In this document: positions 20,178-31,962 of the stretch, one piece after another | How positions within the stretch are numbered: position 1 is the stretch's first letter | How the letters are laid out: each line of letters begins with the position of its first letter | Source: Garcia nutans | Taxonomy: Eukaryota > Streptophyta > Magnoliopsida > Malpighiales > Euphorbiaceae | DNA: 64,000 nt | NCBI GenBank assembly: GCA_947685225.1 | Contig: CANTUV010000035.1 | Coordinates: 6,331,501 to 6,395,500, forward strand | Direction of reading: 5' to 3' | Position numbers and translations under genes: made by a program | Notes under the pieces: generated by a model | What the model saw: only the letters and a program-made list of their open reading frames with translations | Told to the model about the DNA's origin: nothing | Databases searched by the model: none

Positions 20178-21255
20178 CTTATATACGTGGCTGCCAATGG
20201 GTATGATCTCACCAAATAACAATATCAAGGTCTCAGAGATAATAATAATAGCACCCCAAGCTGTCGCCAAGCTATCCAAAAAAAATGGGTAGTGCTTGCA
20301 GAAATTAAAAAGTTTCGTATATGTAGTTAATTTAATTAATTAACTGATTACTTATAAAGTTTCAGATGATTGGAAAAGTTTGCGATTACCTCCATATAGG
20401 GGTGTACACGGACTGAGTCGGGCTGGATTTAATTCCGGCCAGAGTTTTTTTCGGGCTGCAACCCGGCCCGAAGTACGGTCGGGCCGAGCCACTTCGGGTC
20501 TGGCTGAGTTTGGACCGAGTCGGGCCGGCCCGATTTTTTTAAAATTAAAAAAATGTATTTTTTTTTAAAAAATTTTAATAAAATTTACCTATAAATATTA
20601 CTTTAAAAATTTATTATACTAAATTATATCTAATAATATATAAATTATTATATCATTTTTTATATATAATTTTTTTAAAAAATAAATAATCAAAATATAA
20701 ATTTAAAAAAATATAAAAAAATTAATATCTCAGGCCGGCCCGAGATTTTTTATCCCAACCCGAGATCCGACCCGAGCATAGCTCGAGTTGAATTTTGAAA
20801 CCTGTGACCCGATCCTAGTATGGGTTCAGGCCGGTCCAATCCGGCCCGAAACCCTTCGAGCCGGGCCGGGTTGGTCGGGCCACGGGCTGCCTGAACAGCC
20901 CTACCTCCATAGCAGCAGCATTACAGAGTAATAATGCACAGAGAAGAAGATGCTGTCCTTTTACAACTGGCAATATTTTTGCTGTTATAGAAAATTAGCA
21001 AACAATTTTTTAATTTTTACAACTTCATTAATACAAAGAGATTAAAAATTAGAAATGAATTAAATAATAATAATTACATGCATGTTTACGATCAGTAAGG
21101 GTTCCAAACTTGGCTAGAACCTCAAGATCAACAAGACTCATAGACATGAGTCCTAAGGTGAGTCCAGACATTAAACCTGCAAATAACACTAGACAAGTAA
21201 CAATAGCAATATGGGTGAAGAACCCACTTTCACAGCATTTGTATTCCACTCCCAT
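20178..21255 (-). pseudogene. DUF21/CBS-domain (CNNM-like) protein, 5' half
   Basis: N-terminal membrane part of the gene continued at 7125-8365. Exon 1 (21255-21078) starts with ATG and encodes MGVEYKCC and the CNNM-type signature AGLMSGLTLGLMS in the first membrane helix. Exon 2 (20981-20905) encodes KILPVVKGQHLLLC to AAAME. Exon 3 (20294 to about 20178) encodes LATAWGAI and LILLFGEIIP, then leaves the family sequence and runs into the inverted-repeat element at 20177. A hAT miniature element (20397-20903) sits exactly after exon 2. The acceptor of exon 3 reads CTGCAAG with a run of eight T inside the exon; relative to the expected ALPIFLD the frame is locally disturbed. About 120 central residues (the rest of DUF21) are missing between the two halves. 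Confidence 0.85.
20397..20903. mobile_element. hAT-type miniature element (507 bp) with perfect 8-bp target duplication
   Basis: Ends are TAGGGGTGTACA and TGAACAGCCCTA (imperfect inverted repeats), flanked by identical 8-bp copies of CCTCCATA at 20389-20396 and 20904-20911. The ends are rich in GGCCCG/CGGGCC, the middle is AT-rich, and there is no ORF of note. The TAGGG-type end and 8-bp duplication are typical of non-autonomous hAT elements. It is inserted at the exon 2 donor site of the DUF21 gene. Confidence 0.88.
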
Positions 21256-22910
21256 CCTCGTTCAGTATTTTTCATTTTTTTTTTTGCTTTGAATATATAG
21301 GTAACAGGAAGTTCAATTGTCAATTAATTTTGTTAATTTATAGCAAAATCAAGAGGTGGGCACTACTATTATAAAAAGATTTGGAACTTGTTGCACATGT
21401 AATACCACAATAAAAATCAGAATCTGATACTTGTTGGTTTTAACTTCTCGAATATAATTATGTCTGCTTTATCTGTAAGTTTTTAGCTTTTTTTCCCCTG
21501 ATTAATTACAAAAAATCATATTTTTATAATTTATATAAAATTTTAATTTTAACAAATTAACTAAGAATTCCTACACTGATTAACAAAGGCTATCAATTGA
21601 ATTGAGAGCATTGACATGCAAAAATTTAATTTCTAATAACTAAAATTTTTAATTAAACATTTCCAAAACAATAATGAAAAAATCAATTGTATTAATTTGA
21701 TAATCCAATTACTTTAACTTAAGATTGCACAACCCTAATTGAATTAATGATAAATCAATAATTAGCTAAGAACTTTGCACCAAAGTGATAGTATTGTGGA
21801 GAAGGAATGAAAAAGTAGTTCTATTAGCTGGTCGGGCAGGTTGTGGACCTATGAAGAAGTGGGAAATGATTTAATACAGTGTGCTTTATATTATTATTAT
21901 TATTATTATAATAAAATGAGATGGGCAAGTTTGATGCTGATTTATGGCTTGGATCTTCCACTCTTCCCACAATTTGAATATATAGATAGATAAAATGATG
22001 ATTTAGATTTGGATATTGATGGCTAGTGGACCTAGTAGACTTAAAAGCTCAGGTTTAGGTATCAAGGTTCGGCTCACCTGCCTGCAAAATAAAGAGAAAA
22101 AATCGGACTCCAATAAAAAAAACTTCGATGTCTAAGTCAGTTAGGTCTGTTTACAGATAAAAAAGTAAAAAAAAATGTAAAAGATTATTTGCATGTGGAG
22201 GTTCATCCTTATTTACAGTTGAAGAGTAGGAGACAAAGTCTGAATGTGACAGTAAATTTTGACGAGGTGTTAGTACCGTATGATGATTATGTTAGGGACA
22301 TATCTCTCGGATACCATTCAGTCGGTCTCTTAGGATTTGGTACGAAGGCTCATTATTCCTTGAGAGCTCGATCTTTAGCTAGCGGAGCATCGAGCTCGGC
22401 CAGTGAGCCTAGTACTAGGGATAATATTAGATATATGAACCCTATTATGTAAAATATAAGATGTTTAATAGGTATCAAAATAAATAGAAATCCACTTATA
22501 TATATATATTTTTTATTTCTTCTTCCTTGTGATGTTTTATTCTCTCTGCCCATAAGCTTTCCCCTTTGCTTATTGTTCTAGATTTAGGATTGCTACCAGT
22601 GTTTTTATCAATAGTAGTCTTAGAATTTTCTTTTTCTCTTATTTTATTTCTTATATCTAACTTTCTCTCTTACATTTCTAGCTTGATTATTGATAGGGTT
22701 TTTTTTTTAAAAGTCAAGGTTTTCAAGAAAGATATCTATCAATTCCCTGATTTTTTATTCACCTAAGATCCCAAAGCATTTAAAGATTTCACAAGTTGTT
22801 CAATCCACAATCTTTTTTTTTTGTGAACATTGGGTATTTACTCCTCTCTCAGTTAGTTTCGACGCATCAAGCTATTCGCTTGTAATAGAGGCTTCATCCT
22901 TAGTATGCAC
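21256..22910. other. upstream region of the DUF21 gene, no gene seen
   Basis: AT-rich spacer that should include the promoter of the minus-strand DUF21 gene next to 21255. A (TTA)n run lies near 21889-21906. Nothing else is recognised; the open frame at 22189-22452 has no similarity I know. Confidence 0.4.
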
Positions 22911-23596
22911 TTTGTTTGGATGACTGATAATATGATTTATTAATGTATAATATGGTATAGTGTTGTAAGTAGTATTTATTATACTTGGATAGATTGTATG
23001 ATGTAGTATGGTTAATTAAGTTATTTTTATTTGGTTTGATAGTATGATATAGGTGCAAAAATAATAGAACAATCAAAATATTTTCAAATTGAAATTAATA
23101 TTAGTTTTAATTAAAATTATTAAGTAATTTTTAATTTTTAATTTTTGTAATTAACAATTAATTTAAAATTTTATTTTTATAGTCAATAATTAATTTTATT
23201 TTTATTTTTTATAATCATTAATTAATTTCAATTAAAAACATAAAAATAAATATTAAAATCAATAAAATATATAATAAATTATTTTCTAATAATCTAAATT
23301 GAAAAAGTTATAATAAAATTAATGCATAAAGAAAATAACAATGAAAGAAAAGATTATTAGATTAAAATGTTAATTTTGAAATTTAAAATATTCATAGAGG
23401 GTATTTTTGATATAAAAAAATATTTACCCCATATGAAACCACCAAATTGTTGATTTCAAAAATTGACTAAAAACCATGATTTTAAAAATATGGTAAAACC
23501 ATAAAAAACTAAACCAATAAGTTGGAAATCAAAATAGACACAAAATGAAACAATATCATACTATATGAAATCATAAAAAACTATCATCCAAACAAG
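22911..23596. mobile_element. probable miniature inverted-repeat element, about 690 bp
   Basis: The left end TTTGTTTGGATGA is the inverse of the right end TCATCCAAACAAG, and the next 30 bp inward are loosely similar too. The inside is AT-rich without coding sequence. No convincing target duplication is visible, so the superfamily is open. Confidence 0.55.
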
Positions 23597-25730
23597 AGGT
23601 TAGCCTCCTATTATTGAAGTTTATTACATCAGCTACTTTTTCTTTTGGAAGTTTTAATCCCTTATGACTAACTTATGTTATGCTCACCTCAATCTTCACA
23701 AATAATAATTAAATATGATATTTTCAATAAAGAAATAAAATCTTTGTCCCATTTTTTATATAATAACAACAATTAACTCTAAAAAAGATATTTTATTATT
23801 TTAATTTCTTAACCATGTAAGTCTATAGATTTTCTTTCAATTGTAGCTCTAAAAAGCAATTTTTATACTCAATTTCAGTTTTATTTTAACAATTACAATG
23901 GCTTAATAATATTGAAATTAGTAATTTTTTTTTGGTAACAATAGTTAAATTCTATATTTTGTATTAAACATTATAGGTATCCATATAAAATAGTATTTTT
24001 AACTTAAAATATGTTTTTGCTAATTGATTTTGTATTATATGACTATAATTGAAATAATGTCTCATTTAATTTATCAATGCAATAATTTAATTTAATTTGA
24101 ATTTGCAATGTTAATTATTAGATAAAATAAAAGAAGAATAATATTATATTTTATAACAACTAATGATTAGACTTATTACATGTATAGATAACTGAAAGTG
24201 AGAAAATATCATTTACATTTTGAGTTAATTTAGGCTCGTTATTAAATTTTTCTATTAACTTTTGAATATTTTTGTAGATAAAAATGATTTAAGAAAGAGT
24301 CGGAGAAAAAGAAGAAAAGTTGAGCTAAAAATTAAAAATTTGCAAGAAGTTGCTAACAAGAGCCTCAAGCACAATTTTTGGGCAATGGTAGCATCAGTAT
24401 CAAACTTGATGCTTAGAGGGGTTAAGTTGACAGCTGGCATTCTTTAATTTTTAGAGTTACGAATTTTGGATAAATATTAAGGAATATTTATGATATTGTA
24501 TTTTCTTAATAAATAAAAATTATTTAGGAGTATTAACTATTATTATTTTTTATTTTTATCTTTATTCTTCCTAATTAAATTTAGTTTATGAATTTTTTAG
24601 CATTAGAAGATAAATATGCTAAGGGCTTGAGTAACCATATTCAAGTTTTGTTTGATGTTTTGGTTGCTGAAAATTTATAGAATATTGAAGTTTTTTTTTT
24701 CTTAAAATTGTGAACAACTAAATTCATCTTGGTTGAAAGGTAATCGAAATTAATATTCGCGAATTGTGAGATCTAAATAATTTCATCTTTTCTCTTCTTT
24801 AATATTCAGTATTTATATAATTCTTTGTGGCTTAATTTAAGTGTTGTTTTCCTAATTAATTAATAGACTCATTGCTTAATTAGTTAAATAATATAATGTT
24901 ATTCTAAGTGCTTGAATTCGTGATTATTCTTGATACTTTGATTTAAGTAATAATTAGAAATAAAGATTATATAATCTAATTAAATAAATCTCACAGTTAG
25001 ATTTATTAGCTAGAATCAGGTCCTTCTAGTTTATAAGACCGTCAATAATCAGATTCTAAGGACGTTCATATAGGATAGGTTATGGACAAGAGTTAATTAG
25101 AGAATATTTTTTATTAATTTAAAACTTAAGGAATAATTGATATTGAAAGCTTGTCTAATGCTATAATTAATTTATTTAATAATTAAAAAAAGTGATATTT
25201 GAATTCGTGATCAATTCAACAATTGAATTAAAATTATTCATTCAACTAAGTCTTTTCCTATTGAATTTCTCAATTATTATCTTTATCTTTAATTTAGTTA
25301 GTAGAATTAATTTCTAAATTTTATTTCAAAATTTGCTTCATTCAAAATCCCTATTTTAATTTCTTGTTTTAATTATTTTACTTAATTCTAAAAGATTTTT
25401 AATAAGTAATAATTTTTTGAGGTTCGATCATATTCACCATTATCGCAATTTAATTTGCTCTAAAATAAGAAATTATTTTTTATGACTTTGACATCCATTA
25501 ATAACTATAAAAAGTTTGGGTAATTAATAAAGTAAAGCATAGATAATTATTTTTGTCAATATATGAAGGTAAATAATAATTGATTTTTTAATTTATATGT
25601 GATTAATTTTGCAAAATTTTTGGTTGACTCTTAATCAATAAAGTGTAATTAAATTATTAGTGGAATAATTATGTTGCAAAATTTTCATGTGTTGAAAAAG
25701 ATATATATATATATATATATATCAATGACA
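23597..25730. other. AT-rich spacer, no gene seen
   Basis: About 2.1 kb with no recognisable exon. Phrases such as GAATTCGTGATCA recur (24915, 25200), suggesting old repeat DNA, and a (TA)n run ends near 25722. Confidence 0.4.
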
Positions 25731-26110
25731 GTGGTGAAGCTAAGACCCCAAGATCAATGAGAGCAATTGATTAAATTATAAAATTTAAATATTTAAATTA
25801 ATATTTTATAATTGACCTCGACTAGTTTTTATTTTTTAAAATCTTTGAAAAAAATAACTCGCTGTCAATTTTATCAAATATATCTCTTTTAATATGGGTA
25901 ACTAAATAATTATTTAAATAATTATCACCCATCCAATTATGCAGTCAGGTCTTCAAAATCTTCATTGCAGAAAATAATCTCTCAACTGCAGCTGTAGAAA
26001 CATATAAGATTAATGCTAACTTTATAAGCAAATAAATAAAGGGTACACATAATTTTTAAGTGTGTCTACAAGTTTCTTAGCAAGGTCTCCAATGTATTTT
26101 GTTTCTGAAA
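25731..26110 (-). pseudogene. hAT transposase remnant (C-terminal dimerisation region) with its 3' end
   Basis: The minus strand from about 26110 to 25830 reads a decayed hAT C-terminal region: YIGDLAKKLVDTLKNYVYPL, then LALILYVSTAAVERLFSAMK, a stop codon, then WMGDNYLNNYLVTHIKRDIF. The pattern STAxVERxFSAM is diagnostic of hAT transposases of the zinc-finger MYM-like group. The adjacent sequence at 25731, CAGTGGTGAAGCTAAGA, looks like the terminal repeat of such elements. There is a frame change within the fragment and the rest of the transposase is not seen. Confidence 0.75.
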
Positions 26111-27957
26111 ATTCATTGCTACTAGTTTTTTTTTTTTCTATTTCTGTTTAAAACTTGAAAGATTGCAAATGGAGGAGGCTAGAAATTTTTCTTTTGTTTT
26201 AAATTGGAGTACATCTCATTCTACACATAAGTTTTTTATTCAACTTTTTAAACTATATTATTATAATAAAAAAGGATATGATTAGACAATACAAAAAATA
26301 AGAATTATTGAATTTATATACGATTTTGATCTCAAACTTTGATATGTTTGTGGAGGCAAATTAAAGAATAAAAGTTAGCTTTTTCATTAATTTAATCAGA
26401 ATAATTTTTGAGAGCTGAAACAACAAAGATTCATATATATATAGCAAATCAAATTAGTGGGATATTACGATTCCCTGTGGAGTTTTACTAAAAGAATGCA
26501 TGCTTTAAGGTAAATATCAAAGTGATTTTGATTTATGGAGATCTTTCTTCTTTGTCACGCAGCGCCAAGAATATTTGCTAAATATATATGTACTCTAACT
26601 GCTTTATCAAAAGCAATTAATTTATTAATTTATTCACAATAAAATTGTCATAATTTTATTATAAAATATGTTCAGTCATTATTTTTGTGCATGTTAATCC
26701 TTTAAAAAAGAAGCAATTAATTAATTAGCAAACAAAAATGGTAAAGCAAAATTAATTAGCAAATATTGATAATGATTATATTCATATGTAATTTAGTTTA
26801 AAGAATAATTTAAAGATGGATAAAATTATAAAAATATATATTAAGTATATATCATAAAAATAAAAAAAAAATTTTATAAACTTAAAATAGTAAAATTATA
26901 AAAAAATAACATTTTAAAAGAAAAAGTAATATTTTATATAAGAATCATTTCAAATGAACATTTCAAAACTTCTTAGTTTGTGTATGCTTATCATTGACAT
27001 GACTTGATCATTGTAGATCTCCAGAAGAATTAAGTGGCCTTTTAGTTATAGGCTCTTAGGCATGAATTTGGAATTTGTATCTGAAGACACACTCCATCAA
27101 TCATCTCTGTTACTATGCTTATATAATATTCAGATTTTTACAGCTAGAACTTAGCACTCATTTCTGGTTCCTTTTGGGACAGTTGCCTTCTTTTTGTTGG
27201 GTAGTTTTAATGTTTATTGTTACCATTATATCCTTTCTCTTTCTCATTTCAGAATGTATTTAGTATTCATTGAGATGCTTCATTTTTTCATGGGCTATCA
27301 TGATATCCTGTTGACGTGGATCCTTTTCTTGAGCACTTCAGAGAGCTGGAAGTTTATCTTGCAAGATGTCATAAGACTATTGTTCCTTATAATCCCATCT
27401 AAAAATTTTTTCACATAGTTGCTCTACATCATCTTGCTGTATTTCGTTTTCATGTTATTAATTCTTCATTTTTTTTTTGTGGTAGATACTATAATTAAGC
27501 GGTATATTTTACCTACCTGAGTTGACCTGAAAAAATTATCTTTACACAATATGTTCTGAGAGGCAAACCTACCTGAAGCTTTGCATGTTGGACAGACGTA
27601 GTATTTTATTCTCTTGTATAGTCTTAATTCTTAAATTGTTTTTGTTGTGGCTCACAATAGCTTCATTTCTCCATTGCTTGAAAACTGAAACTCCTGAATG
27701 GAGCTTCTGGCATCTTTGAAGAGACTTGTTTGGTTGTCATTTAAAACTTAGCACTTCATTATCAAAATACTTCGTTTCAGCATGCTTAAATGCAACATGA
27801 TTTAATCAAGGTATGGTTACCCATAGCATAGGTATAAATCAGTCATGGTTTCCCTCTTCTTTTGCATTTTGTTTGTATGTGCTTGCACATGTTTTTTTGC
27901 ATTAATCAGTTATCTGTTATCAAAGCATTTTTAGATGTATATGAAAATTATTTTCAG
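26111..27957. other. spacer upstream of the recognisable HflX exons
   Basis: Expected to hold the 5' exons of the HflX gene, but I cannot find the N-terminal sequence. One exon-like stretch at about 27308-27406 reads VDVDPFLEHFRELEVYLARC on the plus strand; its origin is unknown to me. The rest is AT-rich. Confidence 0.35.
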
Positions 27958-28749
27958 GAGGGGAAGTGGAGGCTTGGCTTTATTAGTGGTGCTGGAGAAA
28001 CTGAACTCCAACTTCAACGGAGAAGGTTTGCTTCTTGATCTAAATTTTCACTTGATTGAAGGGGCTATTGAGTAATATCTAAAGTGCACGATATTGATCA
28101 GTGTGGAATTGTTAGTATTGGTTAAGCTAGGAGTTAAACAAATGCTAAAGGAAATGTTTGACTGAAATCTGAGGGAGAAGTTCCAAAATCCTGGGTATTT
28201 TTGCTTCTGTTTCAATATCTGTCATGCCATGTTAATGACATATATCCTCTTTTGTAACTAAGCTACTTAACAGCATTATCTGGGAGAATTACTTTTCATA
28301 AGATGTTAAGGACAATATTTGGGACCCAAAAGAAAATTTATGTAGTAAAATCATCTTTTATTATTATAATCATTTAATTATGCAAGAGTATCTCCTCTGA
28401 AGCTGCCGTATGTTTGAAATTGGATGCTCAATAATAGATATTTTTAAATTTCATGTTTCTTTCATTCTGATGTTTGCTCATTTCTCTGATGTCTGATTTA
28501 GATGAATTTGAAGTGTGTTTTTTATATCATTTATGGGTCAGCAAACGGATTCTTAAATGTAATAAGCTCTTTATGCTTTTGTCTGAATATTATGTTCTGT
28601 CGGGCTATAAAATCATGTAAAAGTCTTCATTTCTTTAGTCTTTTTTCAGTTTGATAGACTGTAAGTATGATCCTACCAATCCTTTACTGTCCCTTACTTT
28701 TGTAGTGGTTCATGGAATAGATTGGAAGGTTCTGATTTTTCTTGACATC

Positions 28750-29101
28750 TGTTGTAAAAATTATGGAATCTAAATTTATTTTGTGACAAATTCAACAAGA
28801 AACTTTAAACTTCTAATATTAATTTAGAATATTAAACCACTCTTACAATAAATAACAATTTCACAAAACATACATTTATTCCTCACCATTTACTCTTTTT
28901 ATTCTCTTTTTATTTTTCTTCTCAAAATCTGCTTCTTTCCAAATGACTAATGGTCATTTATATAGCAAACATTAGCCTATTATTTTTGACAAATTTCTAA
29001 TTCTAGTTTTAATTTGGTTGGTGTCCATTTTTTAAAATTTTGGCTGGTGCAAATTCTTCATACTAAATTAAGCATTGAGTTTATTATTTTTTTTCTCAAC
29101 A
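28750..29101 (-). repeat. 3' LTR of the Copia element in the HflX intron
   Basis: 352 bp; pairs with 33212-33560 at roughly 97 percent identity by eye. Confidence 0.9.
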
Positions 29102-31881
29102 AATTCTCCCTTTAAACTCAATTCTCTTCCATCCTTCATCACAATCGCCACTTTACATTTTTCAAGTAGAACAGTCGGTAATGGTTTTGTGAATATGTCA
29201 GCCACTTGATCATGACTCATAATGTGACTCATTCTTACTCGTCCTTTCTTCACTTTTTCTCGAATATAGTGAAACCTGACATCAATATGCTTGCTTCTTT
29301 CATGATAAACATGATTCTTTGCTAGCTCAATTGCTGACTTATTATCAACTCGAATCTCTGTTGCTTCATATTATTGGAGATTTAGTTCATATAACAGATT
29401 TCTAAGCTAAACTGTATGACACACGCACCATGATGCTGCCACATATTCTGCTTCACACGTTGATAATGTCACAATTGGTTGTTTCTTTGATTGCCATGTG
29501 AATGCCGTGTCTCCTATAAAAAATACATATTCCGATGTACTCTTTCGATCATCTATGTCTCCACACCAATCACTATCCAAATATCCCACCAATTTATATT
29601 CTCCTGTCTTTGAGTAAAATAAACCGAGTGATTGTGTTCCTTGGATATATCTGAGAATTCTCTTTAATGCTTTCCAGTGTGTGTAAACTGGTTCTTCCAT
29701 GAATCGACTTACTACTCCAACACTATAGGATATATCTGGTCTTGTGCATGTAAGGTAACGAAGGCTTCCCACTAGACTTCAATACTTTGTTGTATCTACT
29801 CGATCTCCACCATCAAACTTTAAGAGTTTAGCTCCTGGTTCCATTGGTGTCGAGATTGGATTGCAATTTACCATATTGTTCCTCTGTAGGATATCCTTTG
29901 CATATGCTTCTTGTGACATAAAAATTCCTGTCTTTCCTTGTCTAACTTCCAGACCAAGAAAATACTTCATCAAACCTAAATCTGTCATGTCAAATTCTTG
30001 CTTCATCTCCTCCTTGAAACTTTTAATCATCTCTTCATTATTCCCCATAAAGATGAGGTCATCAACATAAAGAGCAACAAACATCAATTTGTCTTTTTCT
30101 TTCTTCACATATAGTACATGTTCATATGGACATTGGATGAACCCATTTTCCTTGAAATACGTATCGATGCGAGTATTCCAAGCTCGAGGTGCTTGCTTTA
30201 ACCTGTAAAGTGCCTTTTGCAATTTCAAAACCTTTTGCTCCTTCCCAATTATAGTGTAACCGGGTGGCTATTCAAGATAAACTTCCACTTCTAGCATACC
30301 ATTCAGAAAGGCTGATTTGACATCCATTTGAAATATTGGCCATTCAAGTTGTGCTGCTTGAGAGATGAGAAGTCGAATTGTCTCCATTCTTGCAACTGGT
30401 GCGAAGACTTCATCATAGTCAATTCCTGCTTTTTGTATGTAGCCCTTTGCAACAAGTCTTGCCTTATATCGATCAATCTTTCCTTGGGCATTCATTTTCT
30501 TTTTATATACCCATTTTACTCCAATGGGCTTGCTTCCGTTCGGTAAATCTGTGAGCTCCCATGTCTTATTTTGCTCGATTGATTTTATCTCTTCATTCAT
30601 AGCTGCTCGCCATTTCTCATTCTTCACTGCTTCTTCAAAGCTTATACTTTCAGCATCTACCAGAAGACATACAAGATGTACTTCTGTTGTGGAATCATAT
30701 AGATCACGCAGACTTTGCATCCTTGGCTCAATTGGTTCCTCTTCATCATCAGTCGCTTGTGGACTCACTGCTTGTGGAGAAGATCTCCTCATTTGAGAAC
30801 TCGATAATGGAATGCTTAACGATTCTTCTGTCTCCCCCGCTATTTCTGCAGATTTATTCCAATCCCAATTGCTTGCTTCATTCACCTGAACATCTCGACT
30901 ATTACTTTTTGATTTATTGGATCAAGCAATTTATAGCATTTGGTTTTTCTCATCATAACCAATGAACACAAATTTCTTACTCTTGTCTTCTAGCTTTGTA
31001 CGTCGTTGATCTAGCACATGTGCATAAGCCACACTGCCAAAAATTTTAAAGTGTGAAACTGTTGGCTTTTGGCCACTCCAAACTTCTTGTGGAGTTTTAT
31101 CTTCCAACTTCGCATGTGGACATCTGTTCTGCACATAAATTGCACACTGCATGGCTTCTACCCAGAATTCTTTTGGCATCTTCTTAGTTTTCAACATTGA
31201 TCGAACCATGTCAAGAATAGTCCAATTCTTTCTCTCTGCCACACCATTTTGTTGTGGAGTATATGGTGCAGTTAGGAGCCTTCTTATTTCATACTCTTCG
31301 CAATAGCTCACAAACTTTGTTGAATTGTATTCGCCACCTCTATCAAATCGTAATGCTTTAACAAACTTTCCAGTTGCCTTCTCTACCATAATCTTAAATC
31401 TTTTAAACACCTTGAATGCCTCTGATTTTTCTTTTAAGAAGTAAACCCAAGTCTTTCTGGAGAAATCATCGATAAAAGTAATAAAGTATTTTTTGCCACT
31501 GAATGACTCTGGAGTGATTGGCCCACAAATATCAGTGTGAATTACTTCAAGAAGAGCTTTTGCTCGATATTCTGCCTTCTTCTGAAATGAGTTCCTTGCA
31601 TGTTTTCCAAAAACACATTCCTCACAGAATTTCTCTGTATAGTCTATATTTGGTAGTTCATGCACCATCTCCTTCTTTGATAACTTTTGTAATCCACCAT
31701 AATGTAAATGACCAAATCGCAAATGCCATAAAGAAGATTTGTCATCAACATTAATTTGCATGCATCTTTTCTTGACATACATGAGGTTAATTTTGTACAT
31801 ACGATTCTTTGTCATCTCGACTCGTGCAACTAGACGACCATTCTTGTCTTTTAGTTGAAGATCTCGATCTTTCATCAACAC
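29102..31881 (-). pseudogene. pol: Copia pol remnants (integrase, reverse transcriptase, RNase H)
   Basis: The pol region is in pieces. 31881-30931 holds the GAG-pre-integrase and integrase core (WHLRFGHLHYGG, TDICGP, RFDRGGEYN, PQQNGVAERKN). 30885-30268 begins the reverse transcriptase (QMDVKSAFLNG). 30228-29779 has YRLKQAPRAWN and the catalytic YVDD. 29772-29407 has RNase H (LDSDWCGDIDDRKST, LSTCEAEYVAASW). 29253-29102 is the last part (DQVADIFTKPLP). Stops or frame changes separate the pieces, near 30267, 29776 and 29406-29254. No active polyprotein can be made from this copy. Confidence 0.85.
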
Positions 31882-31962
31882 GGAGTATTATTTCTCCATG
31901 AGTTGTCCCATGCTCAAAATATTGCTTTTGAGGTCAGGTACGTAATAGACATTCTGAATTAA

